Below are positions 52,527 through 61,728 of a stretch of DNA of 64,000 bases, piece after piece. How positions within the stretch are numbered: the stretch's first letter is position 1; each line of letters begins with the position of its first letter. The translations under genes were made by a program, and so were the position numbers. The DNA is from Thioalkalivibrio sp. ALJ12 (lineage in GTDB: Bacteria; Pseudomonadota; Gammaproteobacteria; Ectothiorhodospirales; Ectothiorhodospiraceae), in the NCBI RefSeq assembly GCF_000378305.1, contig NZ_KB899538.1, positions 1,272,001-1,336,000 on the forward strand, given 5' to 3'. The notes beneath the pieces are model-generated. The model did no database searches, had not been told where the DNA came from, and saw only the letters and a program-made list of their open reading frames with translations.

Positions 52527-53141
52527 ATGACCGACGACACCGAAGCGGCACGCGCCGAACGCCACGCCCAGCGCATGGCCCGCAAGAAGGAGATCGTGGA
52601 TCGCAAGATTGCCGAGGCCCAGGAAGAAAAGGGCGTGTTCCTGATCCTGACCGGAAACGGCAAGGGCAAGAGCTCCTCCGGCTTCGGCATGGTCGCGCGC
52701 GCCCTGGGGCACGGCATGCAGGTCGGCATCGTGCAGTTCATCAAGGGTCAGTTCGCCACCGGCGAGGAAGCCTTTTTCCGGGGGCAGGACAACGTGCAGT
52801 ACCACGTGATGGGCGAGGGCTACACCTGGGAGACCCAGGACCGCGAGAAGGACGTGGCGGCGGCCCGCGAGGCCTGGGCGCATGCCCGCGACATGCTGCG
52901 CGACCCGAACGTCGACCTGGTGCTGCTCGACGAGCTGCACATCGCGCTGAAATATCAGTACCTGGATGTGGACGAGGTGCTGGAAGATCTCGCCAATCGC
53001 CCGCCGATGCAACACGTGATCACCACCGGTCGCGCCGCGCCCAAGGCTCTGATCGAGGCCGCCGACACCGTCAGCGAGATCGGTGTGGTCAAGCACGCCT
53101 TCCAGGCCGGCATCAAGGCGCAGAAGGGGATCGAGCTGTGA
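52527..53141 (+). CDS. cobO: Cob(I)yrinic acid a,c-diamide adenosyltransferase
   Basis: 204 residues. P-loop FLILTGNGKGKSSSGFG (about 39-55), VQFIKGQFATGEEAFF, VDLVLLDELHIALKYQYLD and HVITTGRAAPKALIEAADTV are typical of BtuR/CobO. Transfers the 5'-deoxyadenosyl group of ATP to the Co(I) corrinoid in the cytoplasm. AAGGAG precedes the ATG. It is the first gene of a run of biosynthetic genes overlapping by 4 bases. Confidence 0.96.
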   Translation: MTDDTEAARAERHAQRMARKKEIVDRKIAEAQEEKGVFLILTGNGKGKSSSGFGMVARALGHGMQVGIVQFIKGQFATGEEAFFRGQDNVQYHVMGEGYTWETQDREKDVAAAREAWAHARDMLRDPNVDLVLLDELHIALKYQYLDVDEVLEDLANRPPMQHVITTGRAAPKALIEAADTVSEIGVVKHAFQAGIKAQKGIEL

Positions 53142-54430
53142 GTGTGAGCTGCCCCGCCGCGTTCGTGGCGGCGCCGGCCTCGGGCCAGGGCAAGACCACG
53201 ATCACCGCCGCCATCGCCCGCTACCACCGCAACCAGGGTTTGCGAGTGCGCGTGTTCAAGACCGGCCCCGACTTCCTCGACCCGATGATCCTGGAACAGG
53301 CCTCCGGGCATCCGGTCGACGCCTTGCATCTGTGGATGGTCGGGGAAGAAGCCTGTCGAGCGATGCTGTACGAGGCGGCCCAGGAGTCCGATCTGATCCT
53401 GGTGGAAGGCTCGATGGGGCTGTTTGACGGGGATCCGTCCGGTGCGGATCTGGCCCAGGCCTTCGGCTTGCCGATCCTGGCCATGGTGGATGCCAGTGGC
53501 ATGGGCCAGACCTTCGGGGCGCTGGTGCATGGCTTGTCGACCTACCGTCCGGGCCTGTCGTTTGCCGGCGTGATTGCCAACCGGGTGGGCAGTCCCGGCC
53601 ATGCGCGGATGCTGGAGGATTGCACCCCGGAGGCGATCCGCTTCTTTGGTGCTGTGCAGCGTAACGAGACGCTGAGTGTCCCGGATCGTCACCTGGGTCT
53701 GGTGCAGGCAGGCGAGATCGCCGATCTGGATGCGCGGCTGGAGGCGGCAGCGGCCGCGATTGAAGAGGCTGGGGTGACCGGACTCCCGGAGCCGGTGACC
53801 TTTCATCCAGAAACAATTGCGCCGACCGAGGCGGCGCTGTCCGGCGTGCGCATTGCGATCGCGCGGGATGCGGCTTTTGCTTTCATGTATCCGGCCAACC
53901 TGCGCCTGCTGGAGAAGATGGGCGCCGAACTGCGGTTCTTTTCCCCGCTTGCGGGGGACGGTTTGCCAGAGGCCGATGCCGTCTGGCTGCCGGGTGGCTA
54001 CCCCGAGTTGTATCTGGATCAGCTGTCCGCCAATGCTGCCCTGAAGTCGGACCTGGAGGCCCATCATGCGGCGGGCCGCCCCATCCTGGCGGAGTGCGGG
54101 GGCTTTCTCTACCTGCTGGACGAACTGGCCGACCGCGAGGGCCATGCTGCGGCTATGGCCGGGCTGGTGCCGGGCAAAGCCCAGCTGGCGGACCGCCTGC
54201 AGGGTCTGGGTCTTCAGGCGGCCCCGCTGCCGGAGGGCGAGCTGCGCGGGCACACCTTCCATCACACCCACTCCGAGGTCGGGCTCGAGCCCTATGGCCA
54301 TTGCTGGCGCGCGCGCGGGACGGGGTCGCAGGGCGAGGCGATCTATCGCGACGGCCGCCTGACCGCGACCTATCTGCATGCCTGGTTCCCCTCCAACCCG
54401 GAGGCCACGGCCCAGCTGTTTCGAGCATGA
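53138..54430 (+). CDS. cobB: Cobyrinic acid a,c-diamide synthase
   Basis: 430 residues from a GTG overlapping the cobO stop. N-terminal ATP-binding domain (VAAPASGQGKTTITAAIARY, then VFKTGPDFLDPMILEQASG and GLFDG) and a C-terminal glutamine amidotransferase-like domain with the nucleophile in LAECGGFLYL (Cys320) and HTHSEVGL. This amidates the a and c side chains using glutamine (CbiA/CobB). Whether it works on hydrogenobyrinic or cobyrinic acid cannot be told from the sequence; with cobG present the first is expected. Confidence 0.95.
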   Translation: MSVSCPAAFVAAPASGQGKTTITAAIARYHRNQGLRVRVFKTGPDFLDPMILEQASGHPVDALHLWMVGEEACRAMLYEAAQESDLILVEGSMGLFDGDPSGADLAQAFGLPILAMVDASGMGQTFGALVHGLSTYRPGLSFAGVIANRVGSPGHARMLEDCTPEAIRFFGAVQRNETLSVPDRHLGLVQAGEIADLDARLEAAAAAIEEAGVTGLPEPVTFHPETIAPTEAALSGVRIAIARDAAFAFMYPANLRLLEKMGAELRFFSPLAGDGLPEADAVWLPGGYPELYLDQLSANAALKSDLEAHHAAGRPILAECGGFLYLLDELADREGHAAAMAGLVPGKAQLADRLQGLGLQAAPLPEGELRGHTFHHTHSEVGLEPYGHCWRARGTGSQGEAIYRDGRLTATYLHAWFPSNPEATAQLFRA

Positions 54431-55281
54431 GTGATCGACCGCGGGACAATGTGACGCGGATCGAGCCCGGGGCGCGCGCCGGGGCCCGCCTCCCGTTGTG
54501 CGGCGAGCGAAAGCCCGGTTGCGTGGATCTGGTCGGGGCAGGGCCGGGCGATCCGGGCTTGCTGACACTGGACGCCGCCGCAGCGATGCAGCACGCCGAT
54601 GTCCTGCTGCACGACCGCCTGATCCCGGAGGCGATCCTCGATCTGGCCAACCCGGAGGCGCAACGCCTGTATGTGGGCAAGGCCCGCTCACGGCACAGCT
54701 GCGATCAGGGGGATCTGAACGATCGCATGGTTGCACTGGCCCGGGAGGGGCACTATGTGGTGCGCCTGAAGGGCGGCGACCCGTTTGTCTACGGGCGGGG
54801 TGGCGAGGAGGCTGCCGCGATTGCCGCTGCCGGGGTGCCCGTGCGCATCGTGCCGGGGATTACCGCGGCGGGTGGTTGTGCGGCCTATGCAGGAATCCCG
54901 CTGACCCATCGCGATCATGCCTATCGCTGCCAGTTTGTTACCGCCCACCGGCGTGCCGGCGAGACCGATCTGGACTGGGCCTCGCTGGTCCATCCGCAGC
55001 AGACCCTGGTTGTCTACATGGGGCTGCATACCCTGGCCGAGGTCTGCGGCGAGATGATGGCGGCGGGTGCGGATGGCGCGATGCCGGCCGCGCTGGTTGA
55101 ACAGGGGACGCGACCGGGCCAGCGTGTCATCGAAGGCGTTCTGGCCGATCTCCCCGCGCGGGTGGCGGATCTGGATATCCAGTCGCCGGCGCTGCTGATC
55201 GTGGGCGAGGTCGTGCGTCTGCGCGAGACGATCGCCATGCAGGGTGCCGAGTCCGTCCCGGGAGCGCATGAAACCGGCTGA
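54427..55281 (+). CDS. cobA: Uroporphyrinogen-III C-methyltransferase
   Basis: 284 residues. SUMT core: VDLVGAGPGDPGLLTLDAA, HDRLIPEAIL, VRLKGGDPFVYGRGGEEAAA, AGGCAAYAGIPLTHRD and VVYMGL. Methylates uroporphyrinogen III at C2 and C7 to precorrin-2, the branch point to B12 and siroheme. A 30-residue N-terminal extension is atypical. ATGA overlap with cobB. Confidence 0.95.
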   Translation: MSDRPRDNVTRIEPGARAGARLPLCGERKPGCVDLVGAGPGDPGLLTLDAAAAMQHADVLLHDRLIPEAILDLANPEAQRLYVGKARSRHSCDQGDLNDRMVALAREGHYVVRLKGGDPFVYGRGGEEAAAIAAAGVPVRIVPGITAAGGCAAYAGIPLTHRDHAYRCQFVTAHRRAGETDLDWASLVHPQQTLVVYMGLHTLAEVCGEMMAAGADGAMPAALVEQGTRPGQRVIEGVLADLPARVADLDIQSPALLIVGEVVRLRETIAMQGAESVPGAHETG

Positions 55282-56413
55282 GCAGAACAGCTCGGCGGGC
55301 GCCATGCGCCCGGAGACTCCCGAGACCAGCGGGCGTCTGCGCACGGGGCTGACCACCGGTGTGTGTGCGACCGCCGCCGCCGTTGCCGGCGCACGCTGGC
55401 TGCTGGAGGGGCGGCGGCTCGAGATGGTGGAAGTCATCCTGCCGAAGGGGCAGGTGGTGAGCCTGACACTGAACGACCTCGAACCCACTCCGGGTGGCGC
55501 GGTTGCCGGGGTCATCAAGGATGCCGGCGACGACCCGGATGCCACCCACGGGGCCCGAGTTTGGGTGGAGATAAACCTGTGCGGTGCGCCCGGTGTCGAG
55601 TTCGTGGCGGGTGCCGGGGTCGGGACGGTTACACGCCCGGGCCTGGTGCTGGAGCCGGGCGAGGCCGCCATTAATCCGGTCCCACGACGCATGATCCAGG
55701 GGCATCTGGAGACATTCGCTGCAGCCGCCGGGTACAGCGGGGGCTTCAGGGTTACGGTTGGCGTGGACGGTGGCGAGCGCATTGCCGGGCGGACCATGAA
55801 CGCTCGCCTGGGGATCCTCGGGGGGCTCTCGATCCTGGGCACGACCGGCATCGTCCGGCCATTCTCCTGCGCCGCCTATATCGCATCCATCCATCAGGCC
55901 ATAGACGTGGCCCGCGCCAACGGTTGTCCGCGCGTGGCCTGCTGCACCGGGGGTACCAGCGAGGCCGCGATGCGTGAACAGTACGGTCTGGACGACATGG
56001 CGCTGATCGAGATGGGGGATCTGTTCGGGGCGGCACTGAAGTATCTGAGGCGTCACCCCCTGCCCGCGGTGGTGCTGGCCGCGGGGTTCGGCAAGCTCAG
56101 CAAATTCGCGGCCGGGCACCTGGATGCCCACAGCCGCAAGTCACGCATCGATCTCGACGCGCTGGCGGAGGAGGCGGCGGATCTGGGAGGCAGCCAGGCA
56201 CTGGTCGCGCGCATCCGCGCGGCCAATACCAGCGCCCAGGCGCTTGCGGATTGCCTGGAGCAGGGTGTGGAGCTGGCCGACCGTATCAGTGCGCGCGCCT
56301 GGCAGCGGGCGCGCGGGATGCTGCCGGAGACCACGGCGCTGGAGGTCTGCGCGGTGGATCGGGCCGGACGCATCGTCGGGTTTGCCGATGGTGCCGGGGG
56401 GCTCGCGCCATGA
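55268..56413 (+). CDS. cbiD: C1-methyltransferase CbiD
   Basis: 381 residues. LRTGLTTGVCATAAAVAGARW near the N-terminus, then VEINLCGAPGVEFVAGAGVG, INPVPRRMIQ, ILGGLSILGTTGIVRPFSCA, matching CbiD, cobalt-precorrin-5B C1-methyltransferase. In aerobic pathways this step is done by CobF; here a CbiD appears with CobG, so CbiD may replace CobF. The ATG at 55268 overlaps cobA by 14 bases; GGGAG precedes it. Confidence 0.93.
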   Translation: MKPAEQNSSAGAMRPETPETSGRLRTGLTTGVCATAAAVAGARWLLEGRRLEMVEVILPKGQVVSLTLNDLEPTPGGAVAGVIKDAGDDPDATHGARVWVEINLCGAPGVEFVAGAGVGTVTRPGLVLEPGEAAINPVPRRMIQGHLETFAAAAGYSGGFRVTVGVDGGERIAGRTMNARLGILGGLSILGTTGIVRPFSCAAYIASIHQAIDVARANGCPRVACCTGGTSEAAMREQYGLDDMALIEMGDLFGAALKYLRRHPLPAVVLAAGFGKLSKFAAGHLDAHSRKSRIDLDALAEEAADLGGSQALVARIRAANTSAQALADCLEQGVELADRISARAWQRARGMLPETTALEVCAVDRAGRIVGFADGAGGLAP

Positions 56414-57354
56414 CGGCCGCCGCGATTGCCCTGCAGTCGGTGGCCAAGCGCTACGCCGGTGGCCGGGTTGGGCTGGCGAACGTGGATCTGGAGGTGCCGG
56501 CGGGCAGCTTTTTCGGCCTGCTGGGGCCGAACGGGGCTGGCAAGACCACTCTGGTGGGGTTGTTGACCACGCTGGTGCGGGCGGATCGGGGCTCGATCCG
56601 CGTCTGCGGGTACGACGTGGCCACGCAGGCGGTTGCGGCGAAGGCGTGCATGGGCGTGGTACCGCAGGAGGTCAACTTCAACAGCTTCGAACCGGTGGGC
56701 GAGATCGTCGAGGCCCAGGCGGCTTACTACGGGCTGTCCCCAAGGCGGGCGCGCGAGCGAACCGGCGAGGTGCTGGAACAGGCGGGGTTGCTGGACCGGC
56801 GCGAACAGTCGGCCTGGGGCCTGTCGGGTGGCATGAAGCGGCGGCTGATGATTGCCCGGGCCCTGGTGCACCGCCCCCGCGTCCTGCTCCTGGACGAGCC
56901 GACGGCGGGGGTGGACCTGGAGGGGCGCCATGCCACCTGGGAGCTGTTGCGTGGCTTGAACGCGGACGGCGTGACGATCCTGCTGACCACCCACTACCTG
57001 GAGGAGGCAGAGACCCTGTGCGACACCCTGGCGATCCTGGATCAGGGCGAGATCGTCGCGCGCGGTGATACGGGCGAACTGCTGCACGGGCTGAACGTGC
57101 AGACCCTGGTGCTGGAACTGAGCATGCCGCTGGACGCGGCCCCGGCGCTGGACGGTTTGGCGATTCGTTTGAATGATCGCTGGACCCTGGAGGTCGACCT
57201 GCCGCAGGGCATGGAGGTGAATGACCTGTTCGACCGCCTGGGCGCAAGCGGGGTGCGTGTCGCGGGAGTCCGCAACAAGCGCAACCGGCTCGAGTCGCTG
57301 TTCCTGCAGCGCATCGCGGAACGCGCTGCCGCCCCGCCGGGGAGGGAGACATGA
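56410..57354 (+). CDS. ABC transporter ATPase subunit
   Basis: 314 residues. Walker A LLGPNGAGKTTLVG, Q-loop VVPQEVNFNSF, signature LSGGMKRRLMIARALVHRPR, Walker B LLLDEPTAGVDLEGRH and H-loop TTHYLEEAE. A C-terminal region of about 75 residues follows. It belongs to the drug/polysaccharide-exporter (ABC-2) class with the permease in the next gene. Overlaps cbiD by 4 bases. Its place inside a B12 operon is unusual; the substrate is not known. Confidence 0.93.
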   Translation: MTAAAIALQSVAKRYAGGRVGLANVDLEVPAGSFFGLLGPNGAGKTTLVGLLTTLVRADRGSIRVCGYDVATQAVAAKACMGVVPQEVNFNSFEPVGEIVEAQAAYYGLSPRRARERTGEVLEQAGLLDRREQSAWGLSGGMKRRLMIARALVHRPRVLLLDEPTAGVDLEGRHATWELLRGLNADGVTILLTTHYLEEAETLCDTLAILDQGEIVARGDTGELLHGLNVQTLVLELSMPLDAAPALDGLAIRLNDRWTLEVDLPQGMEVNDLFDRLGASGVRVAGVRNKRNRLESLFLQRIAERAAAPPGRET

Positions 57355-58124
57355 GGCTCGCGGCGTACGGATTTGCCTATCGCGGGATGGTGGTCAAACA
57401 GGTGCGGCGTTTCCTGCGCGCCTGGGTGCAGAACCTCCTGCCATCAGTGGTGACGACGGTCCTGTTCCTGGTGATCTTCGGTCACCTGATCGGGCGCGAG
57501 CTCGGCACCATGCGGGGGGTCGATTACGCTGATTTTATCCTGCCCGGCCTGATCATCCTGGCGGTGGCCACCAATGCCTACAGCAATGTGACACTGGCGT
57601 TCTACGGGGCGCGGCTGCAGCGACATATCGAGGAGCTGCTGGTCGCGCCGCTGCCCGCCTGGCTGATTGTGGCCGGCTTCGCCACCGGTGGTGTCATCCG
57701 GGGCCTGCTGGCCGGGGCGCTGGTCGCGCTGGTCGCGATTCCGTTTACCAATCTCCAGTTGCACCACCTGGCGGCCACGCTGGGGATCGCGCTGATCAGC
57801 GCCTTGCTGTTCGCCCTGGCCGGGCTCCTGAACGGCCTGTATGCGCGCAGCTTCGACCATACCTCCGTGGTGGCCACGTTCGTGCTGACCCCGCTGATCT
57901 ACCTGGGCGGCCTGTTCTACCCGGTAGAACGGATGCCCGAGCCCTGGCAGTCCCTGGCCGTACTCAACCCGCTTTATTACATGATCGAGGGCTTTCGCTA
58001 CGGCCTGCTGGGGACCGGCTCCTTTGCCTGGGCCGCGACCTTCTGGGTCCTCGCAGGGGCAACCCTCGTCGTTGGCGTGCTGGCCTGGGCCCTGGTCGCC
58101 CGCGGCGTGCGGATCCGGACATGA
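57351..58124 (+). CDS. ABC-2 type transporter permease
   Basis: 257 residues, six membrane helices. FLRAWVQNLLPSVVTTVLFLVIFG, FILPGLIILAVATNAYSN, LGGLFYPVERMPEPWQSLAVLNPLYYMIEGFRYG are signatures of YadH-like ABC-2 permeases. Overlaps the ATPase by 4 bases. Together they make a half-size exporter. The cobG-like gene starts 19 bases after the stop. Confidence 0.92.
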   Translation: MRLAAYGFAYRGMVVKQVRRFLRAWVQNLLPSVVTTVLFLVIFGHLIGRELGTMRGVDYADFILPGLIILAVATNAYSNVTLAFYGARLQRHIEELLVAPLPAWLIVAGFATGGVIRGLLAGALVALVAIPFTNLQLHHLAATLGIALISALLFALAGLLNGLYARSFDHTSVVATFVLTPLIYLGGLFYPVERMPEPWQSLAVLNPLYYMIEGFRYGLLGTGSFAWAATFWVLAGATLVVGVLAWALVARGVRIRT

Positions 58125-58143
58125 GTGGGGGCGGGGTGCAGCG

Positions 58144-59538
58144 ATGAGTGCCGATCATTCGCGGGTGCGCCGGGCCTGTCCGGGGGTGGCCGCGCCGATG
58201 GCCACCGGGGACGGTCTGTTGATGCGGGTGCGTCACCCGATCGAGGGGCTGGATGCGGGGCAGGCGGAGACCATTGCGGAGGTGGCGCGGCGTTGTGGGT
58301 CCGGTGTCCTCGAGCTGACCAGCCGCGGCAATCTGCAGCTGCGTGGTTTGGACGCGGCGGGCCTGGAGCCGGCGCGCGCCGAGCTGGAGGGGGCGGGGTT
58401 GGCAGATCGCGATCCTGCGGCGGAGGCGGTGCGTAATGTCCTGGCGGCCCCGGTGACGGATATCGACCCGGAGGCGGCCATGGATGTGCAGCCGGTCGCG
58501 CGGGATCTCGTGCGAGCACTGGGGGAGCACCCGCGCTTGCGGGCATTGCCCCCGAAGGTGGGGGTGGTGGTGGAGGCGGGTGGCGGTTTGCCGCTGGATG
58601 GGGTGCCGGCGGATTTGCGACTGGAGGCCTGTACGGCGCTGGGAGGGGTGTGGTTCCGAGTGGCCTTGGGGGCGTCCAGTCGCACGGCCACGGTGCTGGG
58701 CTGGACACGCGCGGAGAATGTGGTGGACGTCGCCCTCGCGGTGTTCGAACGCTTCGTTGCGTTGCGCGAGGGCGATGTGGATCCGCCGGGACGGCTCGCG
58801 GGTGCCGTAGCCCGATGGGGCCCGGAGGCGTTGACGCCGCCCGGGCTGGAGCGGGTGCTCCCGGGCGGGGACTGGGTCGCGGCGCGGATCCCCGAATACG
58901 CGGATGCCGGGATGGGGACGTGCCTGAACGGGCGCGCCTTCGGGATCGCGTTTCCGTTCGGTGCCCTGCGCGCCGAGGCGCTGCAGGGGCTGGCCGAGCA
59001 CATTCGGGCGCACGACGGACGCCTGCGCCTGACACCGTGGCGCAGCCTGCTTCTGACCGGGGTACCTCCTGTGGAGCCGGACCGTGTCGCCGAGTGGGGT
59101 GGCGTGACCGATCCGGACGACCCGCGCCTGGCGGTGAGTGCCTGTATCGGGCAGACGGGTTGCTCCGCGGGCAGTACCGCCACGCGGGCGGATGCCGAGA
59201 GGGCCGGGGTCGCTGCCTGCGGGTTGCTTGCGGGGGGCGGGCAAGTACATGTGAGTGGCTGCGACAAGCACTGTGGGCGTCCCGCGAATGCGCAGGTCCT
59301 GCTCACGGCGTGGGAAGGCCGCTATGAGCTCTCGCTGCAACGCGCCCCCGCGCGATGGGAGACCGTGCTGACGAGGCTGGCGCCGGGGCAGGTCGAGCCG
59401 GCCCTGGCAGCCCTCGATGCCATCGCCCGCGAAGAGGGTGGCCGGCATGAGTCGGGGCTCGAGGCCCTGCAACGGTTGGAGGGAACAGCGCTGACGAGAC
59501 GTATGAACGCGATGATGAACAACGGAGATCCAGCATGA
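58144..59538 (+). CDS. cobG: Precorrin-3B synthase-like nitrite/sulfite reductase family protein
   Basis: 464 residues. Two ferredoxin-like half-domains followed by the [4Fe-4S]-siroheme type Cys pattern ACIGQTGC (about 334 and 340) and GCDKHCGRP (about 373 and 377), as in sulfite and nitrite reductases and in CobG. N-terminal RVRHPIEGLDAGQAETIAEV and LELTSRGNLQLRGL (the strand with the Arg of the anion site). By context CobG, which with O2 makes precorrin-3B from precorrin-3A. It ends overlapping cobH. CobG needs oxygen, which fits an aerobic organism. Confidence 0.85.
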   Translation: MSADHSRVRRACPGVAAPMATGDGLLMRVRHPIEGLDAGQAETIAEVARRCGSGVLELTSRGNLQLRGLDAAGLEPARAELEGAGLADRDPAAEAVRNVLAAPVTDIDPEAAMDVQPVARDLVRALGEHPRLRALPPKVGVVVEAGGGLPLDGVPADLRLEACTALGGVWFRVALGASSRTATVLGWTRAENVVDVALAVFERFVALREGDVDPPGRLAGAVARWGPEALTPPGLERVLPGGDWVAARIPEYADAGMGTCLNGRAFGIAFPFGALRAEALQGLAEHIRAHDGRLRLTPWRSLLLTGVPPVEPDRVAEWGGVTDPDDPRLAVSACIGQTGCSAGSTATRADAERAGVAACGLLAGGGQVHVSGCDKHCGRPANAQVLLTAWEGRYELSLQRAPARWETVLTRLAPGQVEPALAALDAIAREEGGRHESGLEALQRLEGTALTRRMNAMMNNGDPA

Positions 59539-60188
59539 CGCAGAGCGATACGGCCGGGGCCGTACCCGACTATATCCGCGACGGGGCGGCCATCTATCGG
59601 GAGTCGTTTGCGATTATCCGATCCGAGGCGGAACTGGACCGCTTTCCGCAGGAGCTGGTGCCCGCGGTGGTGCGCATGATCCACGCCTGCGGCATGACCG
59701 ACCTGCCACGGGACGTCGGGTTTTCGGCCGGCGTGGCCCGGGCGGCCACTGATGCGCTGGCCGCCGGCGCGCCGATCCTGTGCGACAGCAACATGGTGGC
59801 CCACGGGATCACTCGGACCCGGCTACCGGCGGACAACCCGGTGATCTGCAGCCTGCGGGAGGAGGGTGTGGCGGCGGCCGCCGAACGCCTGGGTACCACG
59901 CGATCGGCGGCCGCCCTGGAATGGTGGCGACCGCATCTGGAGGGTGCGGTCGTGGCCATCGGGAATGCACCCACGGCCCTGTTTCACCTGCTGGAGATGC
60001 TGCACCAGGGCGCGCCACGTCCGGCCGCGGTACTCGGTATCCCGGTGGGCTTTGTCGGTGCGGTGGAGAGCAAGGAGGCGCTGGCCGCCAGCCCGCTGGA
60101 CCTCGAGTACCTGACCATCTTCGGACGTCGCGGTGGCAGCGCCATGGCCGCGGCGGCCATCAATGCCTTTGCGAGTGACCGGATATGA
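59535..60188 (+). CDS. cobH: Precorrin-8X methylmutase
   Basis: 217 residues, as for CobH/CbiC. Catalytic His in VRMIHACGM (His49-50), then ILCDSNMVAHGITRTRL, VAIGNAPTALFHLLEML and GFVGAVESKEAL. Moves the C11 methyl to C12 to form hydrogenobyrinic acid. Overlaps cobG and cobI by ATGA-type junctions. Confidence 0.95.
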   Translation: MTQSDTAGAVPDYIRDGAAIYRESFAIIRSEAELDRFPQELVPAVVRMIHACGMTDLPRDVGFSAGVARAATDALAAGAPILCDSNMVAHGITRTRLPADNPVICSLREEGVAAAAERLGTTRSAAALEWWRPHLEGAVVAIGNAPTALFHLLEMLHQGAPRPAAVLGIPVGFVGAVESKEALAASPLDLEYLTIFGRRGGSAMAAAAINAFASDRI

Positions 60189-60940
60189 CGACTTCTCCCC
60201 CTGTGAATGGATCCCCGGAGGCGGGCTGCCTGTATGGAGTCGGCACCGGGCCTGGCGATCCCGAGCTGCTGACGTTGAAGGCCGCGCGTCTGATCGCACA
60301 GAGTCCGGTAGTGGCCTACTTCTGCCGCCGTGGCGGGCGCGGTCAGGCGCGTGCGATCGTGGATGCCCACCTGGGTACCGGCCAGTGCGAGATGCCGCTG
60401 GAGTACCCGGTGACCAACGAGATTCCGCACGGCTCCGAGGAATACCGCCGCCGCATCGAACAGTTCTTCGACGCCTGTGCCGAGCAGCTGGCGGCCGAAC
60501 TGGAAGCCGGGCGCTCGGTCGTGGTGCTGAACGAGGGCGACCCGTTCTTCTACGGCTCCTTCATGCACGTATACCTGCGGCTCAAGGAGCGCTTTCGCAC
60601 GAGTATTGTGCCCGGAGTGACTTCGATGATGGCCTCTGCCGCCCAACTGCCAACTCCGTTGACCATGCGCGATGACCTGCTGACGGTGATCCCGGGCACG
60701 ATGCCGATCGACGATCTGCGCCAGGCCCTGCAGGGGACGGATGCAGCGGTCATCATGAAAGTGGGGACCCATCGCGATGCGGTGGTCGGTGTCCTGCAGG
60801 AGCTGGGGCTGAGTGAGCGCGCCTGGTACGTGGAACGCGCGAGCACCGCCGAGGAGCGGGTCCTGCCGCTGTCCGAGATCCCGGAACGGGTGCCCTATTT
60901 CTCGATGATCGTGATCCCCGGGCGCGGGGTTCGGCGATGA
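60185..60940 (+). CDS. cobI: Precorrin-2 C20-methyltransferase
   Basis: 251 residues. LYGVGTGPGDPELLTLKAARL, VVLNEGDPFFYGSFMHVY, TSIVPGVTSMMASAAQLPTP and ADDLLTVIPG-like DDLLTVIPGTMP match CobI/CbiL, which methylates C20 of precorrin-2 or its cobalt form. Overlaps both neighbours by 4 bases. Confidence 0.94.
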   Translation: MTTSPPVNGSPEAGCLYGVGTGPGDPELLTLKAARLIAQSPVVAYFCRRGGRGQARAIVDAHLGTGQCEMPLEYPVTNEIPHGSEEYRRRIEQFFDACAEQLAAELEAGRSVVVLNEGDPFFYGSFMHVYLRLKERFRTSIVPGVTSMMASAAQLPTPLTMRDDLLTVIPGTMPIDDLRQALQGTDAAVIMKVGTHRDAVVGVLQELGLSERAWYVERASTAEERVLPLSEIPERVPYFSMIVIPGRGVRR

Positions 60941-61728
60941 GCGGGGATGGCGGTCCGGTGGTCGGTCGGTTGAGTGTGGTCGGGGTGGGTCCGGCGGGGC
61001 CGGAATGGATCACACCGGAGGTCGCTGCCCGTCTCGAAGCGGCCACCGATCTGGTGGGGTACGGGCCGTACCTGGAACGGATTGCGGGCCCTCATCACCG
61101 TGTTCACGCCTCGGATAACCGCGAGGAACTGGCGCGTGCGATGCACGCCCTGGACATGGCCGCGGAGGGGCGGGACGTGGTCGTGGTCTCGGGGGGCGAC
61201 CCGGGCGTATTCGCCATGGCGGCGGCGGTCTTCGAGGCGCTGGAAGGGGCGCAGGCACAACGCTGGGCGGGAGTCGAGGTGGACGTGACTCCCGGGGTCT
61301 CGGCGATGCAGGCCGCCGCCGCGCGGCTGGGTGCGCCGCTGGGCAACGATTTCTGCGTGATTTCGCTGTCGGACAACCTCAAGCCCTGGTCGCTGATCCA
61401 GCGCCGGGTGCGGCTGGCGGCCGAGGCCGACTTCGCCATGGCGTTCTATAACCCGATCTCGCGCGCGCGACCATGGCAGCTTGGGGAGGCCCTGGGCATC
61501 GTGCGCGAGGCCCAGGGTCCGGACACCCTGGTCATGCTGGCCACCGCGGTGGGACGCGGCGAACGCGAAGACGTGCAGATCTCCACTCTCGGCGAGGTGG
61601 ACCCGACGATGGCGAACATGAGCACGCTGGTGATCGTTGGCGCCGCCTCCACCCGGGTGCTGGAGCGCCCCTCCGGCCGGCGCCACGTGTACACCCCGCG
61701 TTATGTCGAGTCGGCGGAGTCGCGGTGA
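60937..61728 (+). CDS. cobJ: Precorrin-3B C17-methyltransferase
   Basis: 263 residues. LSVVGVGPAGPEWITPEVAARL, YLERIAGPH, VVVVSGGDPGVFAMAAAVFEAL, GVSAMQAAAARLGAPLGNDFC and FYNPISRARPWQL match CobJ/CbiH, which methylates C17 with ring contraction. The stop lies inside the 3' end of convergent cobK (28-base overlap). Confidence 0.94.
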   Translation: MSGDGGPVVGRLSVVGVGPAGPEWITPEVAARLEAATDLVGYGPYLERIAGPHHRVHASDNREELARAMHALDMAAEGRDVVVVSGGDPGVFAMAAAVFEALEGAQAQRWAGVEVDVTPGVSAMQAAAARLGAPLGNDFCVISLSDNLKPWSLIQRRVRLAAEADFAMAFYNPISRARPWQLGEALGIVREAQGPDTLVMLATAVGRGEREDVQISTLGEVDPTMANMSTLVIVGAASTRVLERPSGRRHVYTPRYVESAESR

